From contig NZ_LT629802.1 in assembly GCF_900106045.1 (NCBI RefSeq), positions 806,001-870,000 on the forward strand: 64,000 nt of DNA, in the 5' to 3' direction. Shown piece by piece: positions 48,293 through 59,619 of the stretch. The notes under the pieces were generated by a model. It saw only the letters and a list, made by a program, of their open reading frames with translations, was not told where the DNA came from and made no database searches. Made by a program: the position numbers and the translations under genes. This DNA comes from Pseudomonas mucidolens. GTDB taxonomy: Bacteria; Pseudomonadota; Gammaproteobacteria; Pseudomonadales; Pseudomonadaceae. How positions within the stretch are numbered: position 1 is the first letter of the stretch; every line of letters starts with the position of its first letter.

Positions 48293-48757
48293 ATGCACCT
48301 CACCCGTTTAAGCGCCCTGGCGGCGCTGATGATGATCAGCGGCCTGGCCAGCGCCGAAGTCCGTATCGAAGGCCCGGTGGAATATGGAGTGTTTGAAGGC
48401 CCCCAGGCCGAACTGCAAGCGGGGGAGCGCGTGCTGCGTCGCAGCAATGAACAGATCGAGCCCACCACGCAGGTGCCTGCGAAGCTGGGCACCAAATTCG
48501 GTCTGCGTTATCAATTGCTTGGTAAGGTCGCTGAAGACACACCGCTGACGTTGCTCTATTTCACTCCGGGGATCCGAACCCCGGATGGCCAGCGTCACGA
48601 CAAATTTGAAGTGACCCAGAAACTGGTACCCGGTGCGCCCCAGGATGTGATGGCGTATGAATTCACGGAAAACCACGAAGTGGTGCCGGGTGAGTGGCGT
48701 TTCATGGTGTTCCAGGGCGATCGACTGCTGACACAGAAGAGTTTTACCGTTCGTTGA
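48293..48757 (+). CDS. DUF3859 family periplasmic protein
   Basis: The 154-residue product has a Sec signal peptide (MHLTRLSALAALMMISGLASA|EV) and the DUF3859 body (VRIEGPVEYGVFEGPQ, GLRYQLLGK, PGEWRFMVFQGDRLLTQKSFTV). This is a beta-rich domain of unknown function common in gamma-proteobacteria. It follows the amidohydrolase gene after 83 bp, with AAGGAG upstream of its ATG, and ends at a shared terminator. Confidence 0.85.
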   Translation: MHLTRLSALAALMMISGLASAEVRIEGPVEYGVFEGPQAELQAGERVLRRSNEQIEPTTQVPAKLGTKFGLRYQLLGKVAEDTPLTLLYFTPGIRTPDGQRHDKFEVTQKLVPGAPQDVMAYEFTENHEVVPGEWRFMVFQGDRLLTQKSFTVR

Positions 48758-48798
48758 GGCATCCCGGGAGGGCTCAAGCTTTCCGGCCGCAAAAAAAA

Positions 48799-48821
48799 AC
48801 GCCCCGAAATCGGGGCGTTTT
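48799..48821. terminator. Bidirectional intrinsic terminator
   Basis: ACGCCCCG and CGGGGCGT pair around AAAT, with a long A-run on the left and TTTT on the right. It serves the DUF3859 gene on plus and fabAB on minus. Confidence 0.9.
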
Positions 48822-48842
48822 CACATGATCAACCTGCGAGGC

Positions 48843-50063
48843 TTACTTGCCCTGCCAGCGTTTCAGTACCAAGGTAGCGTTGGTGCCACCGAAGCCGAAG
48901 CTGTTGCTCATCACGGTATTGATGCTGGCATCTTCACGGGTTTTGGTCAGGATCGGCATGTCAGCAACGGCCGGATCCAGCTCGTCGATGTTGGCAGAAC
49001 CCGCCATGAAGTTACCTTCCATCATCAGCAGGCAGTAGATCGCTTCGTGAACGCCGGCGGCGCCCAGGGAGTGACCGGACAGGCTCTTGGTAGAGCTGAT
49101 GGCCGGAGCCTTGTCACCGAACACCGCGCGCACACCTTCCATTTCCTTGGCGTCACCTACCGGAGTCGAGGTGCCGTGGGTGTTCAGGTAGTCGATCGGG
49201 GTATCAACGGTGGACATGGCCATCTGCATGCAGCGGATGGCGCCTTCGCCGCTTGGCGCAACCATGTCGTAGCCGTCGGACGTGGCGCCGTAGCCGACGA
49301 TTTCCGCGTAGATCTTCGCGCCGCGGGCGAGGGCGTGTTCCAGCTCCTCGACCACCACCATGCCACCACCGCCGGCGATGACGAAACCGTCACGCTTGGC
49401 GTCGTAGGCACGCGAGGCTTTTTCCGGGGTTTCGTTGTATTGGGTCGACAGCGCGCCCATGGCATCGAACAGGAACGACTGGCTCCAATGTTCTTCTTCA
49501 CCGCCACCGGCGAAGACGATGTCCTGTTTGCCCAGTTGGATCTGCTCGACTGCGGTACCGATGCAGTGAGCACTGGTGGCGCAAGCGGAGGAGATCGAGT
49601 AGTTCACGCCCTTGATCTGGAAGGGGGTGGCCAGGCACGCGGAAACGGTGCTGCCCATGGTCCGCGTGACGCGGTACGGACCGACGCGCTTGACACCTTT
49701 TTCACGCAGGATGTCCAGCGCTTCCATCTGGTTCAAGGTTGACGCGCCGCCGGAGCCGGCGATCAGGCCGGTACGCACGTTAGACACCTGGTCGTCGCTC
49801 AGGCCGGAATCGGCGATCGCGTCCTTCATGGCCAGGTAGGCATAGGCCGCGGCATGGCCGACGAAGCGATAGATCTTGCGATCGATCAGTTCTTCGAGGG
49901 GCAGGTCAATGGAGCCGGAAACCTGGCTACGCAGACCCATTTCGGCATATTCCGGGTTGAAGCGGATGCCAGGGCGACTTGCACGCAGGTTAGCGGAGAC
50001 GGTCTCTTTGTCATTGCCCAAGCACGAAACGATGCCCAGACCAGTGATAACGACGCGGCGCAT
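48843..50063 (-). CDS. fabB: 3-oxoacyl-ACP synthase I (beta-ketoacyl-ACP synthase I)
   Basis: FabB elongates acyl-ACPs, including the cis-3-decenoyl intermediate that leads to unsaturated fatty acids. It has 406 residues. The nucleophile Cys is in [16 protein letters not shown], and the two His are in [15 protein letters not shown] and [16 protein letters not shown]. It is 11 bp downstream of fabA in the normal fabAB operon. Confidence 0.97.
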   Translation of the reverse strand: MRRVVITGLGIVSCLGNDKETVSANLRASRPGIRFNPEYAEMGLRSQVSGSIDLPLEELIDRKIYRFVGHAAAYAYLAMKDAIADSGLSDDQVSNVRTGLIAGSGGASTLNQMEALDILREKGVKRVGPYRVTRTMGSTVSACLATPFQIKGVNYSISSACATSAHCIGTAVEQIQLGKQDIVFAGGGEEEHWSQSFLFDAMGALSTQYNETPEKASRAYDAKRDGFVIAGGGGMVVVEELEHALARGAKIYAEIVGYGATSDGYDMVAPSGEGAIRCMQMAMSTVDTPIDYLNTHGTSTPVGDAKEMEGVRAVFGDKAPAISSTKSLSGHSLGAAGVHEAIYCLLMMEGNFMAGSANIDELDPAVADMPILTKTREDASINTVMSNSFGFGGTNATLVLKRWQGK

Positions 50064-50074
50064 GCGGATAACCC

Positions 50075-50590
50075 TTAAAAGTTGTCAGTGGAAGTAAACA
50101 CGCCGACCCGAAGGCCTTCGGCGGTGTAGATCTCGCGACCGTCGACGCTCACCGAACCATCGGCGATGGCCAGGTTCAGCTTGCCCTTGAGGACGCGCTT
50201 GATTTGAATGTTGTAGGTGACTTTCTTGGCGGTCGGCAAGACCTGGCCAAAGAACTTCACTTCGCCCGAACCCAGGGCACGGCCACGGCCCGGCAGACCC
50301 TGCCAGCCGAGGAAGAAGCCAACCAGCTGCCACATCGCATCAAGGCCCAGGCAGCCCGGCATGACCGGATCACCTTCGAAATGGCAGGCGAAGAACCACA
50401 GGTCCGGGTTGATATCCAGCTCGGCGACCAATTCACCTTTGCCGTACTTGCCACCCTCTTCGCTGATATGGGTGATGCGATCCACCATCAGCATGTTCGG
50501 GGCGGGCAGTTGCGCGTTACCTGGGCCGAACAGCTCACCGCGACTGCAGCGCAGCAGGTCTTCCCGAGTAAAGGCGTTTTGTTTGGTCAT
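50075..50590 (-). CDS. fabA: 3-hydroxydecanoyl-ACP dehydratase/isomerase
   Basis: FabA dehydrates 3-hydroxydecanoyl-ACP and isomerises the product, the branch point to unsaturated fatty acids. It has 171 residues. [27 protein letters not shown] holds the active-site His and Asp. GAGCTC precedes the ATG. The upstream region has an imperfect palindrome (50726-50741) that could bind a TetR-type fatty-acid regulator. Confidence 0.97.
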   Translation of the reverse strand: MTKQNAFTREDLLRCSRGELFGPGNAQLPAPNMLMVDRITHISEEGGKYGKGELVAELDINPDLWFFACHFEGDPVMPGCLGLDAMWQLVGFFLGWQGLPGRGRALGSGEVKFFGQVLPTAKKVTYNIQIKRVLKGKLNLAIADGSVSVDGREIYTAEGLRVGVFTSTDNF

Positions 50591-50725
50591 GCGAGCTCCT
50601 CAATAATCCCATGCGGCAGGGTAGGGCAAATCTTCCCGACCGACTGAAGCGTGCTTGCCTCACGTCGGCAGCCTACACGTAGACTATTGCGTTGTAGTGA
50701 AAGTCACAGCATCAAGGACATGAAT

Positions 50726-50741
50726 GTACACTTGTGCACTG
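50726..50741. promoter_or_regulatory. Imperfect palindrome upstream of fabA
   Basis: TGTACAC-TT-GTGCACT matches itself at five of seven positions per arm, 136 bp before fabA. TetR-family regulators of unsaturated fatty acid synthesis (DesT in P. aeruginosa) bind palindromes of this general type near fabAB, but I cannot confirm the motif. The region 50591-50838 also holds a GGCCTGT / ACAGGCC hairpin (50755-50770) that may end the kinase transcript. Confidence 0.3.
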
Positions 50742-50838
50742 AAAATTTAAACCTGGCCTGTTTACAGGCCCGTCCGGGTGCCTAAGACTGCCGCACTTTC
50801 GTCTTTCACGCCAGTCGCAGTTGGCTGATGGTGCCCAT

Positions 50839-52740
50839 CTAATGCACCCAGCGTTGCAGGATTTGCTGCAAGTCCGTGCGTTTGAACGGCTTGGCCAGGT
50901 AATCGTTCATTCCGGCGGCCAGGCAGGCTTCACGGTCACCTTGCAGGGCGTTGGCCGTCAAAGCGATGATCGGTAGATCGGCGCAACCGGGCAAACGGCG
51001 AATCTGTCGCGTGGCCTCGTAGCCATCAATCAACGGCAGGCGGCAATCCATCAGGATCGCGGTAAAAACCAGACTTTCGGCACTGCGAATGGCTTCGGCA
51101 CCATCCGTCGCAATGCTCACCTCGAACCCCAGGCTGCGCAACATCGCCTCGACCACCGTGCGATTGACCGGGTTGTCCTCTACCAGCAATACCGTGCGTC
51201 CCTCACCCGCGCCAACCTTGCCTTGGGCGTCCGGGGCAATTACCGGAAGGCGTTGCTGCTGGATCGCCAAAGGGATTTCCAGGGTGAACACCGAGCCCTG
51301 GCCTTCTTCACTCTGGGCGCGCAAGGTGCCACCCATGCGTTCTGCCAGCGTGCGGGCAATGGGCAGGCCCAGGCCGGTACCGCCGTAGCGCCGAGAAATC
51401 GAGCTGTCGGCTTGTTGGAAGGCATTGAACATCAATTCCAGACGCTCGGCCGAGATGCCAATCCCGCTGTCACGCACCGTGCATGTGAACCACAGCAATT
51501 CATGGTCGAGGGTTTGCCAATGGGGTTCGACGCTGACGGAGCCGTGTTCGGTGAATTTCAGTGCGTTGCCGATCAAGTTGACCAGAATCTGACGGATCCG
51601 CGTCGGGTCGCCCTGGACCTGCAAGGTGTCCATGCCCGGCGGAATCGAGGACTCCAGCACCAGGCCGCGTTGTATGGCGCTGTGCTGGAAGGACTGGGTA
51701 CAGCTCTGGATCAGTTCCAGCAGGTTGAACGGGATGTGTTCCAGTTCCAGGGCCGACCGTTCGATACGCGAGAAGTCGAGGATGTCGTTGATGACTTTGA
51801 GCAAGTGTTCGGTGGATTCCGATGCCAGTGCGGCGTACTCGGTTTGCTCGTCGGTCATGGACGTGGTTTCGAGCAGTTGCAGCATGCCCAGTACGCCGTT
51901 CATCGGCGTACGCAGTTCGTGGCTCATCATGGCCAGGAAGTCGGACTTGGCGCTGTTGGCCCGCTCGGCCTCTTCACGGGTCTGGATCAGCTGGGCCATG
52001 GCCTGTTGTTGTTCGCGACTGGCCTGGTGCAGGCCTTCAGCGAGATTATTGATGTGGCGCGACAGGTCCCCCAACTCGGAGTCATCCACGATGGGCAACT
52101 GCGTCTTGTAGTCGCCTTGCTGGATCGCCTTGACCGCATTGCCCATGGCGCTGATCGGTTGCGACAGACTGGCGGCCAGGCGCCGGGCCAGAATGAAGGT
52201 GAACAGCAGGGCGAACAGCGCGAGGACCGCGGCCTTGAAGAGGATTTCCTGTTGGCGCTGGCTGAAGGCATCGTTGGACATGCCGACGATCACTCGCCCC
52301 AGATAATCAGGCCGTGGTGCCTTGGGGGGCTCGCTGCTGTCCTGGAAAAAGTCGTTGCCCAGCTGGATATGCTGCAAGCGAATCGGCGCTTGAAAGACCT
52401 TTACCGATAGCGAACGGTCTTGTTTTTCCGAGGACTGCTCGACATACACCAGGATATTTTCCGTGGCGTCCTGGATTTCCAGGAAGCGCACATGCGGTGT
52501 GGCCAGGGTCGCCCGCAACAGGCTTTCGAGTACGTCGTTGTTGCCGGAAATTACCCCGTATTCGGTGGCGGGGGCCAATTGGTTGGCAATCAGTTGGCCG
52601 GTGTGATCCAGTTCCTGGCGCAGGTCCTGGATTCGCACAAAGGTAAAGAAACTGATCAACAGCAACGTCAACAGAAGTGCCGGGCCCAGGGTGATGATTT
52701 GGGTACGCGTATTGATGTCCCAGCGGCGACGCAAGGTCAT
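50839..52740 (-). CDS. Hybrid sensor histidine kinase / response regulator (PA1611-like by context)
   Basis: The 633-residue product has a first transmembrane helix (about 15-36), a periplasmic sensor of about 130 residues (CHASE8-like), and a second helix (about 168-186). HAMP (188-240), HisKA with His274 in AMMSHELRTPMNG, and HATPase (NLIGNALKFTEHG, RDSGIGIS, GGTGLGLPIA) follow. The C-terminal receiver domain has acceptor Asp565 in AILMDCRLPLIDGYEAT. It sits beside fabAB as PA1611 does in P. aeruginosa, a kinase reported to act in the RetS/GacS network. Its ATG overlaps the stop of the upstream binding-protein gene by 4 bp. Confidence 0.88.
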   Translation of the reverse strand: MTLRRRWDINTRTQIITLGPALLLTLLLISFFTFVRIQDLRQELDHTGQLIANQLAPATEYGVISGNNDVLESLLRATLATPHVRFLEIQDATENILVYVEQSSEKQDRSLSVKVFQAPIRLQHIQLGNDFFQDSSEPPKAPRPDYLGRVIVGMSNDAFSQRQQEILFKAAVLALFALLFTFILARRLAASLSQPISAMGNAVKAIQQGDYKTQLPIVDDSELGDLSRHINNLAEGLHQASREQQQAMAQLIQTREEAERANSAKSDFLAMMSHELRTPMNGVLGMLQLLETTSMTDEQTEYAALASESTEHLLKVINDILDFSRIERSALELEHIPFNLLELIQSCTQSFQHSAIQRGLVLESSIPPGMDTLQVQGDPTRIRQILVNLIGNALKFTEHGSVSVEPHWQTLDHELLWFTCTVRDSGIGISAERLELMFNAFQQADSSISRRYGGTGLGLPIARTLAERMGGTLRAQSEEGQGSVFTLEIPLAIQQQRLPVIAPDAQGKVGAGEGRTVLLVEDNPVNRTVVEAMLRSLGFEVSIATDGAEAIRSAESLVFTAILMDCRLPLIDGYEATRQIRRLPGCADLPIIALTANALQGDREACLAAGMNDYLAKPFKRTDLQQILQRWVH

Positions 52741-53669
52741 GGGCGTTTCTCCCCTTCGGCCAATCGGGTCGCGACGGTGTTCTCATCCACCTGTTCTATT
52801 CCCAGCGAGCGCGCCACTTGCGGGTTGCCCACGACTTTGAAATGTTCCGGGTACAGCGATCGTGGCCAATGGGCGGGCGGCTGATCCAGCAAACGGTCGA
52901 GGACCTTCAGCCAGTCGTTCTGGTCGCTGTAGGTACTGGCCAGGCTGCCGGCCCTGACGAAGCCGGCGTTGGGTCCGATCAGCGGCAGTTGGCGGGCGTA
53001 GCTGCTCAATAACAGGTTTTTCACGGTTTTCGGGTTGTACAGTTGAGGGTCATCCAACCCGAGCAATACATCGCTGTGTTTGAACAAGGCCTGCAACGCG
53101 CGGCTGTCACTCGTGTCTTCCCAGTACTGCGCCACAATTTCCAGCCCCAGGGGAGCGGCGTACTGGCGCAGTTCCCGGAGCAGGAATTCGCTGTCCTTGC
53201 CATACAGCACACCGATGCGCCGGTACTGCGGCAAGATATTGGCGATCAGGCGCAATTGCCGATCCGGTGGCGGGTCGCTCCACAGCAGGCTGATCTTGTC
53301 TGGCCAGCGATCGCCCAGGCGCTGGTGGGCTTGCAGGCGGCTGATGCGCAGCACCAGCGTCGCTGGGCCCTGGCTGTCTCGCAGGCGCCAGTCGAGGCTT
53401 GGCGGATCCAGGAGAACCAGGCGAATGCCAGCCGGTAAGCGGCCTGGCGCGGGTAGATCCTTGAGCGGTTTGAAGACGACGTTGTCCTTGGGACGCTGTT
53501 GCGCGAGGGCTTGAGCAAACGCTTGCACTCCCGCGCTGTCTTCGGCAGCAGTCAGCAGGATTTCCGCACTCCAGGCGGGCATGCTGAATATCAAGCTGAC
53601 GAGCAGCAGGCTGCGGCGCCAGAACCTGGTGCACCGGAGCGTGGTCATCCGTGACTGAGCAGGGTTCAT
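52737..53669 (-). CDS. Periplasmic ABC-type substrate-binding-like protein
   Basis: The 310-residue product has a signal peptide after an Arg-rich start (RFWRRSLLLVSLIFSMPAWSA|EIL). The two-lobed fold of the ABC_sub_bind type is suggested by QYRRIGVLYGKDSEFLLRELRQYAAPLGLEIVAQYWEDTSDSRALQALFKHSDVLLGLDDPQLYNPKTVKNLL. Start: the ATG at 53669, just after the receptor stop; a second ATG seven codons on is possible. No permease or ATPase is next to it. It is coupled to the kinase downstream and to the TonB receptor upstream, so a sensing role is more likely than transport. Confidence 0.75.
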   Translation of the reverse strand: MNPAQSRMTTLRCTRFWRRSLLLVSLIFSMPAWSAEILLTAAEDSAGVQAFAQALAQQRPKDNVVFKPLKDLPAPGRLPAGIRLVLLDPPSLDWRLRDSQGPATLVLRISRLQAHQRLGDRWPDKISLLWSDPPPDRQLRLIANILPQYRRIGVLYGKDSEFLLRELRQYAAPLGLEIVAQYWEDTSDSRALQALFKHSDVLLGLDDPQLYNPKTVKNLLLSSYARQLPLIGPNAGFVRAGSLASTYSDQNDWLKVLDRLLDQPPAHWPRSLYPEHFKVVGNPQVARSLGIEQVDENTVATRLAEGEKRP

Positions 53670-53670
53670 A

Positions 53671-55791
53671 TCAGAACTCTAACTCCGCACTGAAGTAGAG
53701 CACATGGCGCTGGTCGTAGTTGTTGTCGGGCCAGGTGGTGGGTTGGTGATCGAGCCGCTGCTGCAGCATGCCGGCCAACTCCAGATTGGCCTTGCCCACG
53801 GGGATGCGCTTGGCAATGCGCAGGTCGACCCGTTCAAAACGGTATTGGTTGAGTGCGTCGTTGCCATAATAGAACAGCGCACTGGACCAGCCGTGACCCC
53901 ATTCACGCAACCAGCCCGCCGAGCCACTGTTGCGCGCCGTTTGCTGCTGGTCCAGCGGGTTACTGGCGCTGGCGTCGACATAGGCATAAGTCACGCGCAA
54001 CCGGTCAGCCGTACTCAGGTGCCAGTCCAGTTGGGTTTCGGTGCCGATGAAGCGCGAGCGGTTGCTGTTGCTGGCAATGTACTGGTTATTGCGCAGCGGC
54101 TCGCTGATCATGCCGGTGATCTCGTCATAGAACAGCTTGACGTCGAGATTCAGCCCGAAATCGGCAAAAAAGCCGTTGTAACCCAGTTCTCGAGAGCGCA
54201 TCAGCTCCTTGTCGAGGTTGCCCGGGCCGCGGGTCTTGACGAAATACTGGCCGGAAGTCTGCCCGTAGACCGGGGAGCTGAGTTGGGTAACCCGGTAACT
54301 CCAATTGACGTTGTTCTCGAACATGTCCGGCGAACGGATGGCCTCGGAATACACCGCCCGCAGGCCGTGGCGCGGATTGATCAGGTAGTTGACTGCAACC
54401 CTCGGCGTGAGCGAGTTGCCGCTCAGGTGGGTGTGCTCGTACATGGCACCGCCCTGTAACAGCCAGTGTTCGCTGGCCCGCCATTCCAGATGGCCGAACA
54501 GGCGCCAGGTGGTGTCGTCCAGGGTGCCATTGAAATAGGTTTCCGAATCGGCGCGGTCATAGCGGTAGTTCATGCCGCTGACCAGGCGCAGGCTGTCGGA
54601 CAGGCTCAGCGTGTCCTGCACTTCCAGGTCGTAGCGACTTTCCTTGGTGCTCTGGTCGATGTTGCCGCAGACGCTCTCTTTGCCCCCGTTATTCCATTGT
54701 TGCAAGACCTGCTGTGCCAGCGCCTGCTCGGCGGCGGAGCCCGATGGTGGGGTGCCGTTTTCATAACGCTGCATATGCCGCGCCAGACGCTCGGCATAGT
54801 TAGGGTTGAGCTGCCAGAGTCGGGTCAATTCGGGGCTGAACGAGACCTTGGCATCACAGGCTTTCCAGACCTGTCGTCGATCCCATTGCTGGGCCGAGCC
54901 CTGGATATACAGGCTGTGCTCCGGATTGAAATCGAAATTCCAGCGCAGGGAGGCGGCGTAGTCCTTGGCGCTGACATCGGAATCAGTCCCGCTGTCGGTA
55001 ATCCCGTCGAACACCGGTTTGTAGGTATAAGGTCGTTGGTTAGTCCCTTCCTTGGCGCTCAGTTGCCAGTCGACGCTCTGTTGCTGATTGAGCGTCTGGC
55101 TGACCGCCAGGCTGAAACGGCTAAGACGCCGGCCGTCACGGTAGTCGGCACCGAAACGGTCGCTGTCAAAGCCGTCATCCTGTTGCCCGGAAAACGACAG
55201 GCGCAAATTGCCGGTGTCCCAGCCCAGGCCCTGGCTGGCATACCAGTCGTTGGTTCCGCGTTCGCCGCGGGTGATTTTCATCCGTGTGCCTAGGCTGTTG
55301 GCGGGCGAGCGCGTGAGGATGTTGACCACGGCCATCAGGGCATTGGCGCCGTAGCTGACGGTATTGGGGCCGCGAAACACCTCGATGCGCTCGATATCTT
55401 CCATGGCGACCGGAATGTCGCTCCAGTCCACGGTCGCCAGCCCAGCGCGGTACACCGAGCGTCCGTCGATCAGCACTTGCATGCGCCGGGCTTCGCTGGC
55501 ACTGGTGCCGTGATAGTTGACGGCGGCCTGGTTTCCCGTGGTGTAACCGACCATCATCCCCGGCACCAGCCGCAGCAGTTCGGCAATGTCCCGTGCACCG
55601 CTGGCCTTGATCAGTTCGCTGTCGATCACCGTCATGCTACCGGGCACGGCGGCGGCCGACTGCTTGAGTCGGGTCGCCGTCAGGACTTGCGGCAGCGGCT
55701 GGCTGTCGAGGAACAGATCATCGGCCAGCAACGGGTTACTGGCCAGCAGCGCCAGCAACAGGGATGAGCGAGGAGGAGGGCCCCAATACAC
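53671..55791 (-). CDS. TonB-dependent outer-membrane receptor
   Basis: The frame extends to 55914, but the GTG at 55791 has AAGG at seven bases and starts the signal peptide (YWGPPPRSSLLLALLASNPLLA|DDLF). That gives 706 residues. QVLTATRLKQSAAAVPGSMTVID is the plug start and TonB-box region. ARDIAELLRLVPGMMVGY, RMQVLIDGRSVY and IERIEVFRGPNTVSYGANALMAVVNILT are plug motifs. The beta-barrel ends in SAELEF with a C-terminal Phe. The ligand is unknown; the CirA/BtuB-like plug does not decide between a siderophore and another nutrient. It is first in the operon with the binding protein and kinase. Confidence 0.88.
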   Translation of the reverse strand: MYWGPPPRSSLLLALLASNPLLADDLFLDSQPLPQVLTATRLKQSAAAVPGSMTVIDSELIKASGARDIAELLRLVPGMMVGYTTGNQAAVNYHGTSASEARRMQVLIDGRSVYRAGLATVDWSDIPVAMEDIERIEVFRGPNTVSYGANALMAVVNILTRSPANSLGTRMKITRGERGTNDWYASQGLGWDTGNLRLSFSGQQDDGFDSDRFGADYRDGRRLSRFSLAVSQTLNQQQSVDWQLSAKEGTNQRPYTYKPVFDGITDSGTDSDVSAKDYAASLRWNFDFNPEHSLYIQGSAQQWDRRQVWKACDAKVSFSPELTRLWQLNPNYAERLARHMQRYENGTPPSGSAAEQALAQQVLQQWNNGGKESVCGNIDQSTKESRYDLEVQDTLSLSDSLRLVSGMNYRYDRADSETYFNGTLDDTTWRLFGHLEWRASEHWLLQGGAMYEHTHLSGNSLTPRVAVNYLINPRHGLRAVYSEAIRSPDMFENNVNWSYRVTQLSSPVYGQTSGQYFVKTRGPGNLDKELMRSRELGYNGFFADFGLNLDVKLFYDEITGMISEPLRNNQYIASNSNRSRFIGTETQLDWHLSTADRLRVTYAYVDASASNPLDQQQTARNSGSAGWLREWGHGWSSALFYYGNDALNQYRFERVDLRIAKRIPVGKANLELAGMLQQRLDHQPTTWPDNNYDQRHVLYFSAELEF

Positions 55792-55987
55792 GGTTCGGCC
55801 TTGATAATTGCGGATAGCCGCCCATGTTAACTGAGGTACGCGCTTTTGCCAGTCGGTAAGCGCGTAATTGCTGTGGCCTGGTCGGCCATTTTCCGACAAA
55901 ACGTGGGAAATCACACGGGGGCTGGCCGCCGTCAGGTCGGCCCGTATAATGCCGCCATCGCCACTGGTATGGATTAACGGATTGCAT

Positions 55988-57013
55988 ATGACTGAGCAGC
56001 GCCCAATTGCGGTCCTGGGAGGCGGAAGTTTTGGTACCGCCGTGGCTAACCTGCTGGCTGAAAACGGCCATCAGGTGCGTCAGTGGATGCGTGATCCCGA
56101 ACAGGCCGAGGCCATTCGGGTCAACCGGGAAAACCCGCGTTACCTCAAAGGCATCAAGGTTCACGCGGCGGTCTCGCCGGTCACTGATTTGCGGGCCACC
56201 CTGGAGGCGTGCGACTTGTGCTTTGTCGCATTGCCGTCCAGCGCCCTGCGTTCGGTGCTGGCGCCCCACGCCGAGCGCCTGGCGGGCAAGTTGCTGGTCA
56301 GCCTGACCAAAGGCATCGAGGCCCAGACGTTCAAACTGATGAGCGAAATTCTCCAGGAGATCGCTCCGTTGGCGCGCATCGGCGTGCTCTCGGGGCCGAA
56401 TCTGGCGCGCGAAGTGGCCGAGCACGCCTTGACCGCCACGGTGGTGGCCAGTGAAGACGAAGCGCTGTGCGAGCAGGTCCAGGCCGTGCTGCACGGTCGC
56501 ACTTTTCGCGTCTACGCCAGTGCCGACCGTTTTGGCGTGGAGCTGGGCGGGGCGCTGAAAAACGTCTACGCGATCATCGCCGGGATGGCTGTGGCGCTGG
56601 GCATGGGGGAAAACACCAAGAGCATGTTGATCACCCGGGCCTTGGCGGAAATGACCCGCTTCGCCGTCAACCAGGGCGCTAACCCGATGACCTTCCTCGG
56701 CTTGGCGGGCGTGGGCGATCTGATCGTCACCTGCTCGTCGCCGAAAAGCCGCAACTATCAGGTCGGCTTTGCCCTGGGCCAGGGCTTGAGTCTGGAAGAC
56801 GCCGTCACTCGCCTGGGAGAAGTGGCCGAGGGCGTCAATACGCTGAAAGTGCTCAAGGCCAAGGCCCTGGAAGTGGGCGTGTATATGCCGTTGGTCGCCG
56901 GTCTGCATGCGATTCTGTTTGAAGGGCGCACCTTGAATCAGGTCATCGAGGTCTTGATGCGGGCCGAGCCGAAAACCGATGTCGATTTTATCTCCACCAG
57001 TGGTTTCAATTGA
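55988..57013 (+). CDS. gpsA: Glycerol-3-phosphate dehydrogenase [NAD(P)+]
   Basis: GpsA reduces dihydroxyacetone phosphate to sn-glycerol 3-phosphate for phospholipid synthesis. The 341-residue product starts [27 protein letters not shown] (NAD site). It contains [33 protein letters not shown] (catalytic Lys) and [23 protein letters not shown]. The start at 55988 agrees with the family; upstream codons cover the divergent promoter region. It leads the operon with DUF4389 and sixA. Confidence 0.96.
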   Translation: MTEQRPIAVLGGGSFGTAVANLLAENGHQVRQWMRDPEQAEAIRVNRENPRYLKGIKVHAAVSPVTDLRATLEACDLCFVALPSSALRSVLAPHAERLAGKLLVSLTKGIEAQTFKLMSEILQEIAPLARIGVLSGPNLAREVAEHALTATVVASEDEALCEQVQAVLHGRTFRVYASADRFGVELGGALKNVYAIIAGMAVALGMGENTKSMLITRALAEMTRFAVNQGANPMTFLGLAGVGDLIVTCSSPKSRNYQVGFALGQGLSLEDAVTRLGEVAEGVNTLKVLKAKALEVGVYMPLVAGLHAILFEGRTLNQVIEVLMRAEPKTDVDFISTSGFN

Positions 57014-57023
57014 GGAACGCGCG

Positions 57024-57371
57024 ATGAACGATCCGAAAGCAGCACCCAAATATGAATCCATTCTCCTGCGCGTCCTGTGGATGCTGGTGTTTGTCCTGGT
57101 GTGGCAGGTGGCGCAGTTTATGCTCGGCGCATTGGTGGTGGTGCAACTGATTTACCGCCTGATTTATGCCGCACCGAATCTGGGGCTGATGAACTTTGGC
57201 GACAGCCTTAGCCAGTTCCTGGCGCAGATTGGTCGCTTCGGCAGCTTCCACAGCGAACAGAAACCCTGGCCTTTCGCGGACTGGCCAACCCCGCGTGCGC
57301 CGGAAGGTGAAGCCGCGCACAGCGTGCCAGCCGCGCCGCATCCGGCGCGTGATGAAGAGCCGAAGCTATGA
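57024..57371 (+). CDS. DUF4389 family membrane protein
   Basis: The 115-residue product starts MNDPKAAPKYESILLRVLWMLVFVLVWQVAQFML, with GAGG seven bases before the ATG. It has two transmembrane segments and a Pro/Glu-rich cytoplasmic tail. Its stop overlaps sixA by 4 bp. The family is of unknown function; in pseudomonads it commonly lies between gpsA and sixA. Confidence 0.85.
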   Translation: MNDPKAAPKYESILLRVLWMLVFVLVWQVAQFMLGALVVVQLIYRLIYAAPNLGLMNFGDSLSQFLAQIGRFGSFHSEQKPWPFADWPTPRAPEGEAAHSVPAAPHPARDEEPKL

Positions 57372-57817
57372 AAGTCTGGGTGTTGCGCCACGGTGAGGCC
57401 GAGGGGCATGCCCGCACGGACGCCGAGCGCAATCTCACCGAGCATGGCCGCGCTGAAGTGTTGCGCAGCGCCGCCGAGCTGATTGGCCAACCGATCAGTG
57501 CGATCATCGCCAGCCCTTATGTGCGGGCCCAGCAGACCGCGCAACTGGTGCGCGAGGTGTTGGGGTTCGAGCCGGAGATTCGCACGGTGCCGTGGTTGAC
57601 ACCTGACGGAAATCCGTTGCAGGTGCTGGAGAAGCTCGACACCGATGACAATGTGCTGCTGGTCAGCCATCAGCCGTTAGTGGGTAGCTTGATCAGCTTT
57701 TTGCAGCATGGCCATCAGCGCCAGCCGCAACCGATGCACACCGCCAGCCTGGCGGAGTTGGAAGGGGATTTTCCGTTGGCGGGGTTGATGCACCTCAACC
57801 ACGTCAAGAACCCCTAA
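57368..57817 (+). CDS. sixA: Phosphohistidine phosphatase SixA
   Basis: The 149-residue histidine-phosphatase-superfamily protein starts MKVWVLRHGEAEGHARTD; the RHG motif carries the nucleophile His8. ASPYVRAQQTAQLV and LLVSHQPLVGSLI hold the other phosphate-site residues. SixA removes phosphate from histidines of phosphotransfer proteins. A link to the hybrid kinase 5 kb away is only a thought. Confidence 0.93.
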   Translation: MKVWVLRHGEAEGHARTDAERNLTEHGRAEVLRSAAELIGQPISAIIASPYVRAQQTAQLVREVLGFEPEIRTVPWLTPDGNPLQVLEKLDTDDNVLLVSHQPLVGSLISFLQHGHQRQPQPMHTASLAELEGDFPLAGLMHLNHVKNP

Positions 57818-57921
57818 CCACTCCCGTAGTAACTGTGGGTGAGGCTTCAGTGACGTGTGCTATATATTCACCCGAGCAAGTGCTTGGTTGGCTATCCTCA
57901 GCACGCACAGGAGCGCGTCCC

Positions 57922-59589
<1,668 letters not shown>

Positions 59590-59619
59590 GCACCCGATGA
59601 AATCAATAAGGACACTGCA

